From Achromobacter aloeverae (lineage in GTDB: Bacteria; Pseudomonadota; Gammaproteobacteria; Burkholderiales; Burkholderiaceae_B), in NCBI RefSeq assembly GCF_004121055.1, contig NZ_PYAL01000001.1, positions 310,001-374,000 on the forward strand: a stretch of 64,000 nucleotides of DNA, given 5' to 3'. Both the position numbers and the translations under genes were made by a program. Of this stretch, positions 1-8,578 are shown in pieces (the stretch's first letter is position 1; each line of letters starts with the position of its first letter). Below the pieces are notes generated by a model. That model had not been told where the DNA came from. It worked only from the letters and a program-made list of their open reading frames with translations, and made no database searches.

Positions 1-118
1 TGTCGACCACGATGTAGGCCGCCTGCGCCGCCGCGCCGCCCGTCGCCATCGCCAAGGCCAGGAGCGCCCTGGCCACGCCCTGCCCCGCGCACTTGCTTGC
101 GCGGCCACGGGCCGCCAC
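1..118 (-). CDS. N-terminal fragment of an exported protein (cut by window edge)
   Basis: Reading leftwards from a GTG near 118, or from a second in-frame GTG at 76, the frame stays open to the window edge. It gives a short basic start, a hydrophobic Ala/Leu stretch and a cleavage-like AAAQAA motif followed by YIVVD, so it looks like a Sec signal peptide and the first mature residues. An AYIVVD start is compatible with penicillin-binding D-Ala-D-Ala carboxypeptidases, but five residues cannot settle a family. The start codon is uncertain because neither GTG has a clear ribosome binding site. It is divergent from the aconitase X genes. Confidence 0.4.
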   Translation of the reverse strand, partial: MAARGRASKCAGQGVARALLALAMATGGAAAQAAYIVVD

Positions 119-262
119 TTCTCGATTTGCCACTGCTTCATTACGGCCGCGCCTACGCGCCTACCGTCCTATTTGCTGGAACATGGGACCTTGCCTGGAC
201 AAGACGGCCGTCCCGAATCGCGGGAATTCTGCTTGGGGCCCTGCCGTGTCACAATCGCAATT

Positions 263-273
263 ATGTAATACAT
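263..273. promoter_or_regulatory. Palindrome ATGTAATACAT upstream of aconitase X genes
   Basis: ATGTA-A-TACAT is a perfect 5-1-5 palindrome in a locally AT-rich patch between the two divergent genes, about 58 bp before the aconitase X start. The size and symmetry suit a GntR- or LysR-type operator. No regulator gene of those families is adjacent, so the role is inferred. Confidence 0.25.
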
Positions 274-331
274 CATTACCCGGCATCGCTAAAATTCCCG
301 GACGCGCTGCCAGGAACCGGAGGCTCACCGC

Positions 332-1585
332 TTGGTCACCTTGTCCCTGCAGGATCGGGAACGGCTGGATGGCCGCCATGGACCGGCGGCCGCGCTGGCC
401 ATGCGCGTCCTCGTGCGCTGCGCCGGCGTGATGGGGGCCGCACGCCTGGTCGATATCGAAAGCGCGCATATCGACGGCTGCCTCTACCACGGCCAGACCA
501 GCCTGGATTTCGTCGAGCGCCTGGTGTCGGGAGGCGGCAAGGTCGTGGTCCCCACCACGCTGAACGTCGGCTCGGTGGACCTGATCCATCCGGAGCTCTT
601 TCGCGGCGGCGACGCGCTGCGCCGTGACGCGTCGCGCCTGATGCAGGCGCACCTGGAACTGGGTTGCGAGTCCACATTCACATGCGCCCCCTACCAGCTC
701 AAGCACCGGCCGCGCCTCGGGCAACAGATCGCCTGGGCGGAATCGAATGCCATCGTCTTCGCCAACTCGGTGCTGGGAGCGCGCACCAACCGCTATGGCG
801 ACTTCATCGACCTGTGCGCCGCCCTGACCGGCCGCGCGCCGTACTGCGGCCTGCACCTGCCGGAGAATCGCCTGGGCCAGGTCCTGTTCCGCGTGGACGG
901 CTTTCCCTCCGACCCCGACGGCCGCGACATCTGGTATGCCGCCCTGGGGCTGTGGCTGGGACGCCATGCGGGCCCGCTCATCCCCGTCATCGAAGGCCTG
1001 CCGTCCGATACCGGCGAGGATGAACTCAAGGCGCTGGGGGCGGCGGCCGCCTCCAGCGGCGCCATTGCGCTCTTTCACGCTATCGGCCTGACGCCGGAAG
1101 CCCCCAGCCTGGCGCAAGCGCTGGGCGGCCAGCCGCCCGTCCGGTCCATGACGGTGACCGCCGCCGACCTGCGCGCCATGCGCGACAGCCTGAACCAGGC
1201 GCCCGCCGGCGCGACCCTCGCCGCGGTAAGCGTGGGCACCCCGCATTTTTCCCTGGCGGAATGCGCCCGGCTCGAAGCCCTGCTGGCGCGGCAAGGGGCG
1301 CCCCTGGCGGTGGACTTCTACGTCAACACCAGCCGCTACATCCTGTGGGAGATGGAGGCCAACGGGCTGGCGGCGCGCCTGCGGCAGGCCGGCGTGGAAT
1401 TCGTCACCGACACCTGTACCTACCTGACGCCCATCATGCGCGACACCCGTGGCGTGGTGATGACCAATTCAGGCAAATGGGCGCATTACGCCCCCGCCAA
1501 CATCGGCGTGCAGGTAGCCTATGGCAGCCTGGGCGAGTGCGTCCGTTCCGCCCAGCTGGGCATGGTGGCATTCGATGGACAATAG
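332..1585 (+). CDS. Aconitase X catalytic (large) subunit, DUF521 family
   Basis: This is the large subunit (417 aa) of the aconitase-X superfamily, whose studied bacterial members are Fe-S dehydratases acting on cis-3-hydroxy-L-proline. The TTG start at 332 is chosen because GGAGG lies 8-9 bases upstream and no better ATG precedes the conserved N-terminus. Family motifs are clear: STFTCAPY (Cys118), the AWAESNAI and VLGARTNR block near 135-153, DTCTYLTP (Cys362), and NSGKWAHYAP to YGSLGECV near 380-403 (Cys403). The three cysteines are candidate cluster ligands. It overlaps the small-subunit gene by 11 bp, implying coupled translation of a heterodimer. Family is sure; substrate is inference. 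Confidence 0.88.
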   Translation: MVTLSLQDRERLDGRHGPAAALAMRVLVRCAGVMGAARLVDIESAHIDGCLYHGQTSLDFVERLVSGGGKVVVPTTLNVGSVDLIHPELFRGGDALRRDASRLMQAHLELGCESTFTCAPYQLKHRPRLGQQIAWAESNAIVFANSVLGARTNRYGDFIDLCAALTGRAPYCGLHLPENRLGQVLFRVDGFPSDPDGRDIWYAALGLWLGRHAGPLIPVIEGLPSDTGEDELKALGAAAASSGAIALFHAIGLTPEAPSLAQALGGQPPVRSMTVTAADLRAMRDSLNQAPAGATLAAVSVGTPHFSLAECARLEALLARQGAPLAVDFYVNTSRYILWEMEANGLAARLRQAGVEFVTDTCTYLTPIMRDTRGVVMTNSGKWAHYAPANIGVQVAYGSLGECVRSAQLGMVAFDGQ

Positions 1586-2021
1586 ATATTGGGACGCGGA
1601 TGGCGTCGTGCCGGGCGTAGGCAGCGGACCATCCTGCATGCTGGATGAACCGCTCAGTTTTTGGGGCGGCTATGACGCGAACGCCGGCCGCATCATTGAA
1701 GCCCACCACCCGCAATATGACACCGCCCTGGCCGACGTTATCTTGTTGATGTCCCGCGCCAAGGGATCGAGCAGCAGCAGCAGTGTCCTGGCCGAGGCCA
1801 TACGCAAGGGCACGGGCCCCGCGGCCATCGTCATGCGCGAGCGCGACCTGATCGTGGCGCTGGGTTGCATCGTCGCGTCGGAGCTCTATGCGGCTCAGGT
1901 CCCCATCGCGGTCGTGGATGCCGATACGTGGAGCCAACTGGCCTCGCTGCCCCCGGGCACGCGGCTGCGCGTGGAGGCGGGCGAGGAAAGCGGCAGGATC
2001 TACTACGCTTCCACCCACTGA
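1575..2021 (+). CDS. Aconitase X swivel-domain (small) subunit, DUF126 family
   Basis: A 148-aa swivel-domain partner of the preceding gene. ATG at 1575 is chosen because it overlaps the end of the large-subunit gene by 11 bp, as in translationally coupled pairs, and the protein then begins MDNRYWDADG. The hallmark is a serine cluster after KG (KGSSSSSS) near residues 57-64, which in this family contributes to the active site at the interface with the large subunit. The following LAEAIRKGTGPAAIV helix is also typical. The gene stops 19 bp short of the end of the convergent GAF gene (3-prime ends at 2021 and 2003 overlap by 19 bp). Confidence 0.88.
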   Translation: MDNRYWDADGVVPGVGSGPSCMLDEPLSFWGGYDANAGRIIEAHHPQYDTALADVILLMSRAKGSSSSSSVLAEAIRKGTGPAAIVMRERDLIVALGCIVASELYAAQVPIAVVDADTWSQLASLPPGTRLRVEAGEESGRIYYASTH

Positions 2022-2539
2022 CGCGCGGCGGCGAAGGCCGGCGCCAGCAAGTAGGCGAAAGGCATGGCCATCTGCACGTGCGGGTCGCGATACCAGCCTT
2101 CTTCGTGCATGAGGCTCAACATGCCCACGGTTTCGCCCTGGACGACGACCGGCACGTTGAGCATCGAAGCGCAGCCCAGCTCCGCGAAGTCATCCGGGTT
2201 GGCGCCGGCCCAGCGCAAATCATTCGCGTCGCAGCCGATGTAGGGCTGCCCGCGTGCGATGACCAGGTCGTTCCAGGACGGCGTCCCGACGGGATGTTGC
2301 CGGCCCACCGGATGCAAGCGCGGACGACTGCTGTACATCCGCACGATTTCATGCGTTTCCTGCGAGACGAAGTAGACGGTGAACAGCTTGTGGCCGACCA
2401 GTTCGCCCAAGGCCCTGTCGATGGCCTGGCACACGGCTTCGGCTTCGCAGCGGCGCGCGGCCGCGCATGCTTCATTGAGCAATAACACGGGTCGAGACGG
2501 CGCCGATTGCATCGTCGCGACGTCGTTCATTTCGTCCAT
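2003..2539 (-). CDS. GAF-domain protein
   Basis: A 178-aa soluble protein made almost entirely of one GAF domain. The sequence runs from a helical N-terminus (LLNEACAAARRCEAEAV) through the sheet segment LFTVYFVSQETHEIVRMYSS to LGCASMLNVPVVVQGETVGMLSLM, the usual GAF core. No output domain is attached, so it is a lone sensor or ligand-binding protein. It converges on the aconitase X genes with a 19-bp overlap of 3-prime ends. GAF enzymes that reduce methionine-R-sulfoxide carry a cysteine set I do not find here. Ligand unknown. Confidence 0.75.
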   Translation of the reverse strand: MDEMNDVATMQSAPSRPVLLLNEACAAARRCEAEAVCQAIDRALGELVGHKLFTVYFVSQETHEIVRMYSSRPRLHPVGRQHPVGTPSWNDLVIARGQPYIGCDANDLRWAGANPDDFAELGCASMLNVPVVVQGETVGMLSLMHEEGWYRDPHVQMAMPFAYLLAPAFAAARQWVEA

Positions 2540-2871
2540 GGCCTAGCCCTCACCCTTGAAACCTCTCAACCGCCAGGCGGGAACCCGCTATGGCAGCCTG
2601 CCGCGATACGAACCGGCCGACTGCCGATGCCCCTCGGATCCCAATTGCACCGGTGCGACTGGAGACGCACATATGCAAGATTGGTCAGGATATAACGCGC
2701 CCGCGGGCGCCGCCAGCGAATCATGAAAGTAAGTTACACAAGTTATACCTGGCCATACTTGCCAGCGGGCGAACACTTCGGCACGCACAATGCCCGCGCC
2801 CTCCAGGAAAAGGGATGGCGCGATCAGTTGCCATGGCCGGCGAACCATGGCGCGCAAGGCTCGCCGGTATT
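2540..2871. other. 332-bp intergenic stretch
   Basis: This gap lies upstream of the GAF gene and downstream of the ParB-domain gene, both on the minus strand. It should hold the GAF promoter. A short direct repeat (AAGTTA, twice, 2729-2744) is the only pattern I see. There is no clear intrinsic terminator and no convincing gene: the open frames crossing it lack recognisable protein character. Confidence 0.4.
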
Positions 2872-3837
2872 TCAGTCGCCGCCCTCGCCGCGCGCCTGGG
2901 CCAAGGCGATCGTCAGCTGCTGGACCTTTTTCTTCAGCTGGTCCCGCTCGTCCTTGAGATCGGCGACCTGGCGCATCAAGTTGTGAATTTGCAACTGTTC
3001 GGGCGTCGCGTCGGCGGGCGGGTCGGGCAAGTCGGGTCGCGGCGGCTTGGCGGGCGCCCGGGCCTCCCTGACCTGGCGTGCGGCGGCGCGCAGTTCCTTT
3101 TTGCCGCCAGCCACGGCCGCGACCTGGTCCTCGGCCGGCAGCGACGCCACCGCCGCGGCCGCGTTGATGGAAATCACTCCCGACTTGATGGCGTCAACCA
3201 GCTCCGGCGCCGCGCTTTTCTGGATCTTCTCGATTTGCGTCAGTGTCGCGGGCGTCACCCGGGCAACCCGGGCCGCGGTCTGCCGGTTCCACGGCGGTTC
3301 GTCATCCGAGGCGGCACCTTCCTGCCCCGACATGTCCGCGCCGTCCGCCGGCATGGAAGCGCTGCCGGGCAATGCCCCGGCGGCGGCCTGCCCATCCTGC
3401 GCGCCGGATGGGGAATCGCCGTCCTCCCCGCTGGCCGGGTCGTGCGAACCGGGCGCCGTACCCGCTTGGGCATCCCCGGACGCCGCAGCGCGGCGAGCCT
3501 GGGCGCGCACGCGGCGCAGCGCCATGATTTCCTTCTTGCGCAGGGCCATCAAACCACGCTGGAAGTCCGACACGCTGCGCCGTCCCAACTGGTTGTCGAT
3601 CATCCACAAATGGACGTCGTCCAGGCTCTCGAAGCGGGGATTTTGCACGGTATTGAAGGGAATCCCGTGTTTTTGGCAAATGGCGTAGCGGTTGTGCCCG
3701 TCCACCAGGACATCGCCCCATAGCACCAGCGCGTCGCGGCATCCTTCCGCCAGCAGGCTACGCTCCAGCGCCGCGTACTCGTCCTCGGTAAGGGGATCGA
3801 TGTACGCGCGCAACTCTTCGTTGATAGTGATCGACAT
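2872..3837 (-). CDS. ParB/Srx-domain protein (chromosomal partition-like protein)
   Basis: A 321-aa protein with a ParB N-terminal domain: SLLAEGCRDALVLWGDVLVDGHNRYAIC (split here as GCRDALVLW and LVDGHNRYAIC) is the ParB/sulfiredoxin nucleotide-binding pattern. A helix-turn-helix-like region follows, then a low-complexity Ala/Gly/Asp stretch (about 140-190), a second helical region (ISINAAAAVASLP) and a C-terminal coiled coil (LKDERDQLKKKVQQL). ATG at 3837 (MSITINEEL) is preferred over longer versions that lack conserved residues. No ParA is adjacent and the neighbours are housekeeping genes, so plasmid partition is unlikely. Function unknown. Confidence 0.75.
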   Translation of the reverse strand: MSITINEELRAYIDPLTEDEYAALERSLLAEGCRDALVLWGDVLVDGHNRYAICQKHGIPFNTVQNPRFESLDDVHLWMIDNQLGRRSVSDFQRGLMALRKKEIMALRRVRAQARRAAASGDAQAGTAPGSHDPASGEDGDSPSGAQDGQAAAGALPGSASMPADGADMSGQEGAASDDEPPWNRQTAARVARVTPATLTQIEKIQKSAAPELVDAIKSGVISINAAAAVASLPAEDQVAAVAGGKKELRAAARQVREARAPAKPPRPDLPDPPADATPEQLQIHNLMRQVADLKDERDQLKKKVQQLTIALAQARGEGGD

Positions 3838-3945
3838 GAAAAACGGCCAGGTCAAATCCGTAAAGGGCGTAAGTGTACGATCCCTGGCGGGCCTCGACCT
3901 CGTGAACCGCAATACCCCTGGCGGCGACCCGTCGACGCCAGGCCG

Positions 3946-4665
3946 TCAAGGCGTCTCGCCGGCCCCCGGCTGGGCGCCGTCGCCGGACGACGGATCCCCA
4001 CCGGCCGCGTGATTCGCCTGATCCTTGGCCGCCTGATCCTTGGCCGCCTGGTCCTTGGCCGCCTGGTCCTTGGCCGCCTGATCCTTGGCCGCCTGGTCCT
4101 TAGCCGCCTGGTCCTTGGCCGCCGCCCCGCTTTCCGGCGCAGGCATATAGCGGGTCATCAAGCCGAAGAAATTGTCGTAGAAATCCGGCGCATCGATTGT
4201 CTCGCTGGCGATCTTGGACAGCGAATCGTCCGACGATCCGAACGGCATGGAAACCGACCCCAGCACGCTCAGCCCCACACCCGCCGAGGTACTGTTCTTC
4301 TTGATGATGTAGTGGTCCTGCACCGCGTTCACGAACGCCGTACTATGCCGCCCGTCCCTGCCGTCCGTCGCGCACACCACGTGCATCGACAGCTGGGTAT
4401 GCGTTTGGTCCTGCCCCTGGAAGTTCTTGATGGCGTCCACGCCATCGTCCTTGGCCTTCTGGATCGTATACCCCTGGCTCAACAGCGCGCGCCGCGCCGC
4501 TTCGCACGCGTCCTTGCCGGGAACGGGGTAGTCCCGCGTATAGGTTCCCTTGTCGCTGAACGTTTCCGCGTACTTCGGCTTATCCGACGCGCATCCCGCC
4601 AGCAGCAAGGCCGCGCAGGCCGAAGCCAGCACGGCGCCACGCACGTATGGGGTCGCAGTAGACAT
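3946..4665 (-). CDS. DUF2242-type lipoprotein with AAKDQ repeats
   Basis: A 239-aa predicted lipoprotein. The ATG at 4665 has an AAGGAG site at proper spacing, while a TTG further upstream sits too close to it. The signal peptide ends in a lipobox, LLLAGC (Cys25), followed by SD, consistent with outer-membrane sorting. The body resembles the DUF2242 family (DACEAARRALLSQGY near 50, then a long conserved region). The C-terminal tail carries seven AAKDQ pentapeptides and a Gly/Pro-rich end. Function unknown. It stands alone, between the ParB-like gene and amn. Confidence 0.75.
   Translation of the reverse strand: MSTATPYVRGAVLASACAALLLAGCASDKPKYAETFSDKGTYTRDYPVPGKDACEAARRALLSQGYTIQKAKDDGVDAIKNFQGQDQTHTQLSMHVVCATDGRDGRHSTAFVNAVQDHYIIKKNSTSAGVGLSVLGSVSMPFGSSDDSLSKIASETIDAPDFYDNFFGLMTRYMPAPESGAAAKDQAAKDQAAKDQAAKDQAAKDQAAKDQAAKDQANHAAGGDPSSGDGAQPGAGETP
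4018..4122. repeat. Seven 15-bp tandem repeats encoding AAKDQ
   Basis: Seven head-to-tail 15-bp units inside the lipoprotein gene, differing only at a few single bases. Each unit encodes one AAKDQ pentapeptide, so gain or loss of units would keep the frame and change only tail length. Confidence 0.95.
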
Positions 4666-4845
4666 AAAGCTCAAATCTCCTTTGCCGTGGCGCCGCGGCG
4701 ATCAGCGGCGGCGCACAGCGGAAAACAAAGCTTTAATGGAACATGCTTTCCCGCGCACAGGTCTGCGAAAACGTCAAAAAATGTAGCCCAACGGTAGCGG
4801 CTTACAACGGCCTACAACAAGCGGCCCACAGCCATTCCGCCTTCC

Positions 4846-6312
4846 CTACTGGAACGCCGTCTCGATGAAGCTGCGCAACTTCCGGGAATGCAATCGTTCC
4901 GGGGGCATCTCCCGCAGCCGCTCCAGCGCCCGCATGCCGATCTGCAAATGCTGTCCCACCTGGCGCCGATAGAATTCCGTCGCCATTCCGGGCAGCTTCA
5001 ATTCCCCATGCAGGGGCTTGTCCGACACGCACAGGAGCGTCCCATAAGGCACCCGGAACCGGAAGCCATTCGCCGCGATCGTCGCCGACTCCATATCCAG
5101 CGCGATCGCGCGTGACTGCGCGAAGCGCTGCACGGGCTCCATGTGGTCGCGCAGCTCCCAATTGCGGTTGTCGATGGTGGCCACGGTGCCGGTCCGCATG
5201 ATGCGCTTGAGCTCCCATCCGGACAGCCCCGCCACCTCCTCCACCGCTTGCTCCAGCGCCACCTGCACCTCGGCCAGCGGGGGCACCGGCACCCAGGTCG
5301 GCAAATCGGCGTCCAGCACATGATCCTCGCGCACATAACCATGCGCCAGCACGTAGTCGCCCAGGCGCTGCGACGTCCGCAAGCCCGCGCAATGCCCCAG
5401 CATCAGCCACGCGTGCGGCCGCAGCACCGCGATATGGTCCGTGATCGTCTTTGCATTCGAGGGCCCTACGCCGATATTCACCAGCGTGATTCCCGAATTA
5501 CCCGGCCGCACCAGATGGTAGGCCGGCATCTGCGGCAGCCGCGTCGTGGACGCGCCGGCGCTTTCCACCGCCTGCCCACGCAGCGTCACCCGGCCGCCGG
5601 GCTCCACCAAGGCCTCGTAGCCGCCGGCTCCGTCGGCCAACAGCGCCCGCGCCCGCGCGCAGAACTCGTCCACGTAGAACTGGTAATTCGTGAAGAGCAC
5701 GAAGTTCTGGAAATCCGCCGGCTTGCTGGCGGTGTAGTGCTGCAGCCGATGCAGCGAGTAGTCGATGCGCGGCGCCGTGAAGGGCCCCAGCGGACGCGGC
5801 TCGTGGTCGCGCCCATGCCAGGTTCCGTTGACGATCGCATCATCGGTGATCGCCAGGTCCGGCACGTCGAAAATGTCCCGCAACGGCCGCTTCAAGGCCT
5901 CGATCTTGCTGCCGTCCACGTAGGCGCCATCCGGAAACGCGAAGTGCAGGGGGATGGGGACGTTCGATTCGCCGATCTCGACCGGCATGCGGTGATTCTG
6001 CAAGAGCTGCCCGATCTGCTCCCGCAGATAACGCTTGAACAAGGCCGGCTGCGTCACCGTCGTCTGGTACACCCCGGGCTCGGCCACGTGCCCGTAGGAA
6101 AGCCGCGAGTCGATCGCGTCATACGTGTTCACGGCGATGCGTATGGACGGATAGCAGGCGCGCACCCGCCCCTGCAAGGCCGCGCCATGCGTCACGCGAT
6201 CCAGGGCATCGCGCAAGAACGCGGTATTGCGATCGTAGATGGCGATCAAGCGCTCGACGGCCGCGTCGGCGCTGTCGAACGATTCGAAAGGCATGAAGTC
6301 AGGTCTGACCAT
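4846..6312 (-). CDS. amn: AMP nucleosidase
   Basis: A 488-aa cytoplasmic enzyme splitting AMP into adenine and ribose 5-phosphate, close to the 484 aa of the E. coli protein. The C-terminal nucleoside-phosphorylase-like half contains VNIGVGPSNAKTITDH and LMLGHCAGLR, typical of Amn, and LDMESATIAANGFRFRVPYG. The N-terminal half (YDRNTAFLRDAL onward) matches the family's regulatory domain. The start is ambiguous: ATG at 6312 (MVRPDF), ATG at 6294 and an upstream TTG at 6348 all lack a strong binding site; 6312 best fits family length. It is a single-gene unit. Confidence 0.92.
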   Translation of the reverse strand: MVRPDFMPFESFDSADAAVERLIAIYDRNTAFLRDALDRVTHGAALQGRVRACYPSIRIAVNTYDAIDSRLSYGHVAEPGVYQTTVTQPALFKRYLREQIGQLLQNHRMPVEIGESNVPIPLHFAFPDGAYVDGSKIEALKRPLRDIFDVPDLAITDDAIVNGTWHGRDHEPRPLGPFTAPRIDYSLHRLQHYTASKPADFQNFVLFTNYQFYVDEFCARARALLADGAGGYEALVEPGGRVTLRGQAVESAGASTTRLPQMPAYHLVRPGNSGITLVNIGVGPSNAKTITDHIAVLRPHAWLMLGHCAGLRTSQRLGDYVLAHGYVREDHVLDADLPTWVPVPPLAEVQVALEQAVEEVAGLSGWELKRIMRTGTVATIDNRNWELRDHMEPVQRFAQSRAIALDMESATIAANGFRFRVPYGTLLCVSDKPLHGELKLPGMATEFYRRQVGQHLQIGMRALERLREMPPERLHSRKLRSFIETAFQ

Positions 6313-6450
6313 GAGGAAACGCCACGGCGGAAATGGGTGAACGGACAAGGCGGACAGCCATGACGGCGCCGGACGGCGCCTTCATGGCTTGCAGGCATTA
6401 TGCCGCAGCCGTGCGTCAGCGGCCGTGCGGGCTGGGCGCACGGCATGCGC

Positions 6451-7572
6451 TTATTTTTGCGCTGTCTTGCTGCCGTCCTTGTGCCAGGCGTAGATATCGA
6501 AAGCGAAGTCGGTCAGGTCGCCCTGCTTGTTCCATGCGACCTTGCCGATCGGCGTATCGAAGCTGTGTGCGTGCAGATAGGCGGCCACCTTGGCCGGATC
6601 CGTGGAATTGGCGCCCTTGATGCCTTCGACGATGACCTGCACGGCCGCATAGGCGGGCAGCTGGAATGCGCCGCTGCTGTCGCGTTTCTTGTCCGCGAAG
6701 GCCTTGACCACGGCAGCATTGCCCGGGTCATGCGCGAAATCCGCCGGCAGTGTCAGCAGCATGCCTTCCACCGCGTCGCCCGCGATCGCGTTGATATCCG
6801 GATTGCCCACGCCTTCGGGCCCCATGAAGCGCGTCTTCAAGCCCTGCTCGGCGGCCTGGCGCAGCAGCAGGCCCATTTCCGGATGGTAGCCGCCGAAGTA
6901 CACGAAATCCACGCCCAGGGCCTTGAGCTTGGTGATGACGGCGGAATAGTCGCTGTCGCCGGCATTGATGCCCTCGAACAGCACGACGGGAATCCTGGCC
7001 TGCTCCAGTCCGTCCTTGACGGCGGCGGCGATGCCCTGGCCATAGGACTGCTTGTCGTGCAGCACCGCCACCTTCGATGGCTTGATCTTGTCGATGATGT
7101 AGCGCGCCGCCGCCGGCCCTTGCTGGTCATCCCGCCCTATGGTGCGAAAGACGAAGGTGTATTTCTTGCCGTCGGTCAGTGCCGGCGACGTGGCCGAGGG
7201 GGTGACCATCACCACGCCTTCGTCGTTATAGATGGACGCCGCCGCGATCGACGCGCCCGAGCAGACCGGCCCCACCACGAAATGGATTTTCTCGTTGACC
7301 ACGCGATTCGCGGCCACCGGGCCCTGCTTGGGTTCGCAGGCATCGTCGACGCTGACCGCCTCCAGCCGCAGGCCCAGGACGCCGCCGGCGGCATTGATCC
7401 GCTCCATCGCGGTATCGACGCCTTCGCGCACCATATCCCCATATTGGGTAACCGGGCCCGTGGTGGGACCCACCACCGCGATGCGCAGTGTGTCTTGCGC
7501 CGACGCGGCGCCACTGACCGCCAGACCCATCGCGATACCGAGGGCCGGGGCGAGTTTTCGCCAAGCTTGCAT
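6451..7572 (-). CDS. Branched-chain amino acid ABC transporter binding protein (LivK-like)
   Basis: A 373-aa periplasmic binding protein with a signal peptide ending GAASAQ and a Peripla_BP_6 fold (RIAVVGPTTGPVTQYGDM, then NRVVNEKIHFVVGPVCSGAS, FRTIGRDDQQGPAAARYI and VAVLHDKQSYGQG). This is the LivJ/LivK family for leucine, isoleucine and valine or related ligands. No permease or ATPase genes are nearby, so it either serves a distant transporter or binds another ligand. It is divergent from the small hydrolase gene. Confidence 0.88.
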   Translation of the reverse strand: MQAWRKLAPALGIAMGLAVSGAASAQDTLRIAVVGPTTGPVTQYGDMVREGVDTAMERINAAGGVLGLRLEAVSVDDACEPKQGPVAANRVVNEKIHFVVGPVCSGASIAAASIYNDEGVVMVTPSATSPALTDGKKYTFVFRTIGRDDQQGPAAARYIIDKIKPSKVAVLHDKQSYGQGIAAAVKDGLEQARIPVVLFEGINAGDSDYSAVITKLKALGVDFVYFGGYHPEMGLLLRQAAEQGLKTRFMGPEGVGNPDINAIAGDAVEGMLLTLPADFAHDPGNAAVVKAFADKKRDSSGAFQLPAYAAVQVIVEGIKGANSTDPAKVAAYLHAHSFDTPIGKVAWNKQGDLTDFAFDIYAWHKDGSKTAQK

Positions 7573-7835
7573 CGTTTGTCTCCGTGCTTATCGTTCCCAT
7601 CTCGCGCGCCGGCTCGTGGCCCCCGCGCCCTGGCCGCGACCGGCGGCCAGGAAAAACAGAATACAGGAACGAAATCCGGCGAAGACCGCGACGTGCGGAT
7701 CTTTGGCAATTTCGGGGGCCAAGTTGTAACGCGCTATTTCGCCAGGGGATGCGTGCGGCTTTATTCCCTGCACGACATAAACAATCGACCATTAATTCGT
7801 TGGCGTTGGATAGCGGCGCGCGCATTATCCTGCCC

Positions 7836-8432
7836 ATGCGATTCCAACCGATCATCGTTCCCGGGTGGAAGAATTCCGGCCCCGGCCACTGGCAAACGCT
7901 GTGGGAGCAGACCCTGCCGCACGCCGTGCGCGTGCCTCAGCAGGACTGGGAACATCCTGACCCCCATGCCTGGATCTCGACGCTGGCCAGCACCATCGAG
8001 GCGGCGCGGTGGCCTGCGCTCCTGATCGCGCACAGCCTGGGGTGCATCGCGGTCGCGGCCCTGCCCGTGCCGTTGCGCAGCAAGGTGGCTGGTGCGCTGT
8101 TGGTGGCGCCGGCGGATATCGAACGGCCAGGCGCGCATCCCGACCTAGCGCGTTTCGCGCCGATTCCCCGTCGTCCGCTGGGTTTCCAGAGCGTGGTGGT
8201 GGCGAGCGACAACGACCCCTGCTGCCAGCTGGCCCGCGCGCGCGAATTCGCCGAGGACTGGGGCAGTCGCCTGGTGGTCCTCGAAGGCGCGGGACACATC
8301 AATGCGGACAGCGGCCTGGACGCATGGCCGCAGGGCCAGAAACTCTACGGCGCCCTGCGCCGCCGCGCCGTCTGGCGCATCGTCCCCCCGGCACGCCGCA
8401 TCGCCCCGGTCGCAGACTACGCGCCGATGTAA
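7836..8432 (+). CDS. RBBP9/YdeN-family alpha/beta hydrolase
   Basis: A 198-aa protein of the serine-hydrolase family known from human RBBP9 and Bacillus YdeN. The N-terminal IIVPGWKNSGPGHWQTLW is the family signature, the nucleophile elbow is IAHSLGC (Ser near 68), VVVASDNDPCC carries the Asp region and EGAGHINADSG carries the catalytic His. ATG at 7836 is chosen because the conserved family start (MRFQPIIVPG) begins there. The natural substrate of this family in bacteria is not settled. A repeat element lies just past the stop. Confidence 0.85.
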   Translation: MRFQPIIVPGWKNSGPGHWQTLWEQTLPHAVRVPQQDWEHPDPHAWISTLASTIEAARWPALLIAHSLGCIAVAALPVPLRSKVAGALLVAPADIERPGAHPDLARFAPIPRRPLGFQSVVVASDNDPCCQLARAREFAEDWGSRLVVLEGAGHINADSGLDAWPQGQKLYGALRRRAVWRIVPPARRIAPVADYAPM

Positions 8433-8435
8433 TAG

Positions 8436-8576
8436 GCCCCCCGTACCGCGCGTAGCGCGGCCCCCCAGGGGGCGAAACCGGCGGACCGGGGGACCCGGCT
8501 CCGCGGTTTCCCCGATTTGACCCAGGTTCTTTAGTGTTGGATTTGGCCGCGGCCGCGCTCCGTGCGGTAGGGGGTT
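8436..8576. repeat. REP/BIME-like intergenic repeat, copy 1
   Basis: Sequence between the hydrolase stop and the dps stop. It contains CCCCCGTACCGCGCG, then AGCGCGGCCCCCC, GGCGGACCGG, CCGGCTCCGCGG and GGTTCTTTAG, in the same order and spacing as copy 2 at 52535-52636. Its far end (8554-8575) carries the opening motif again in inverted orientation, so the element could fold into a long hairpin. Confidence 0.8.
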
Positions 8577-8578
8577 CT

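Noticed and set aside
2003-2539. Free methionine-R-sulfoxide reductase
   Set aside because: The GAF fold fits but the cysteine set of that enzyme is not visible.
2723-2986. Small plus-strand gene of 87 codons
   Set aside because: It runs into the ParB-domain gene in antisense, has no binding site and no recognisable domain.
2872-3837. Plasmid partition locus
   Set aside because: No ParA, no replication gene and no iterons; flanks are chromosomal housekeeping genes.
4018-4122. Possible CRISPR array
   Set aside because: Units are contiguous with no spacers and are in frame in a lipoprotein gene.
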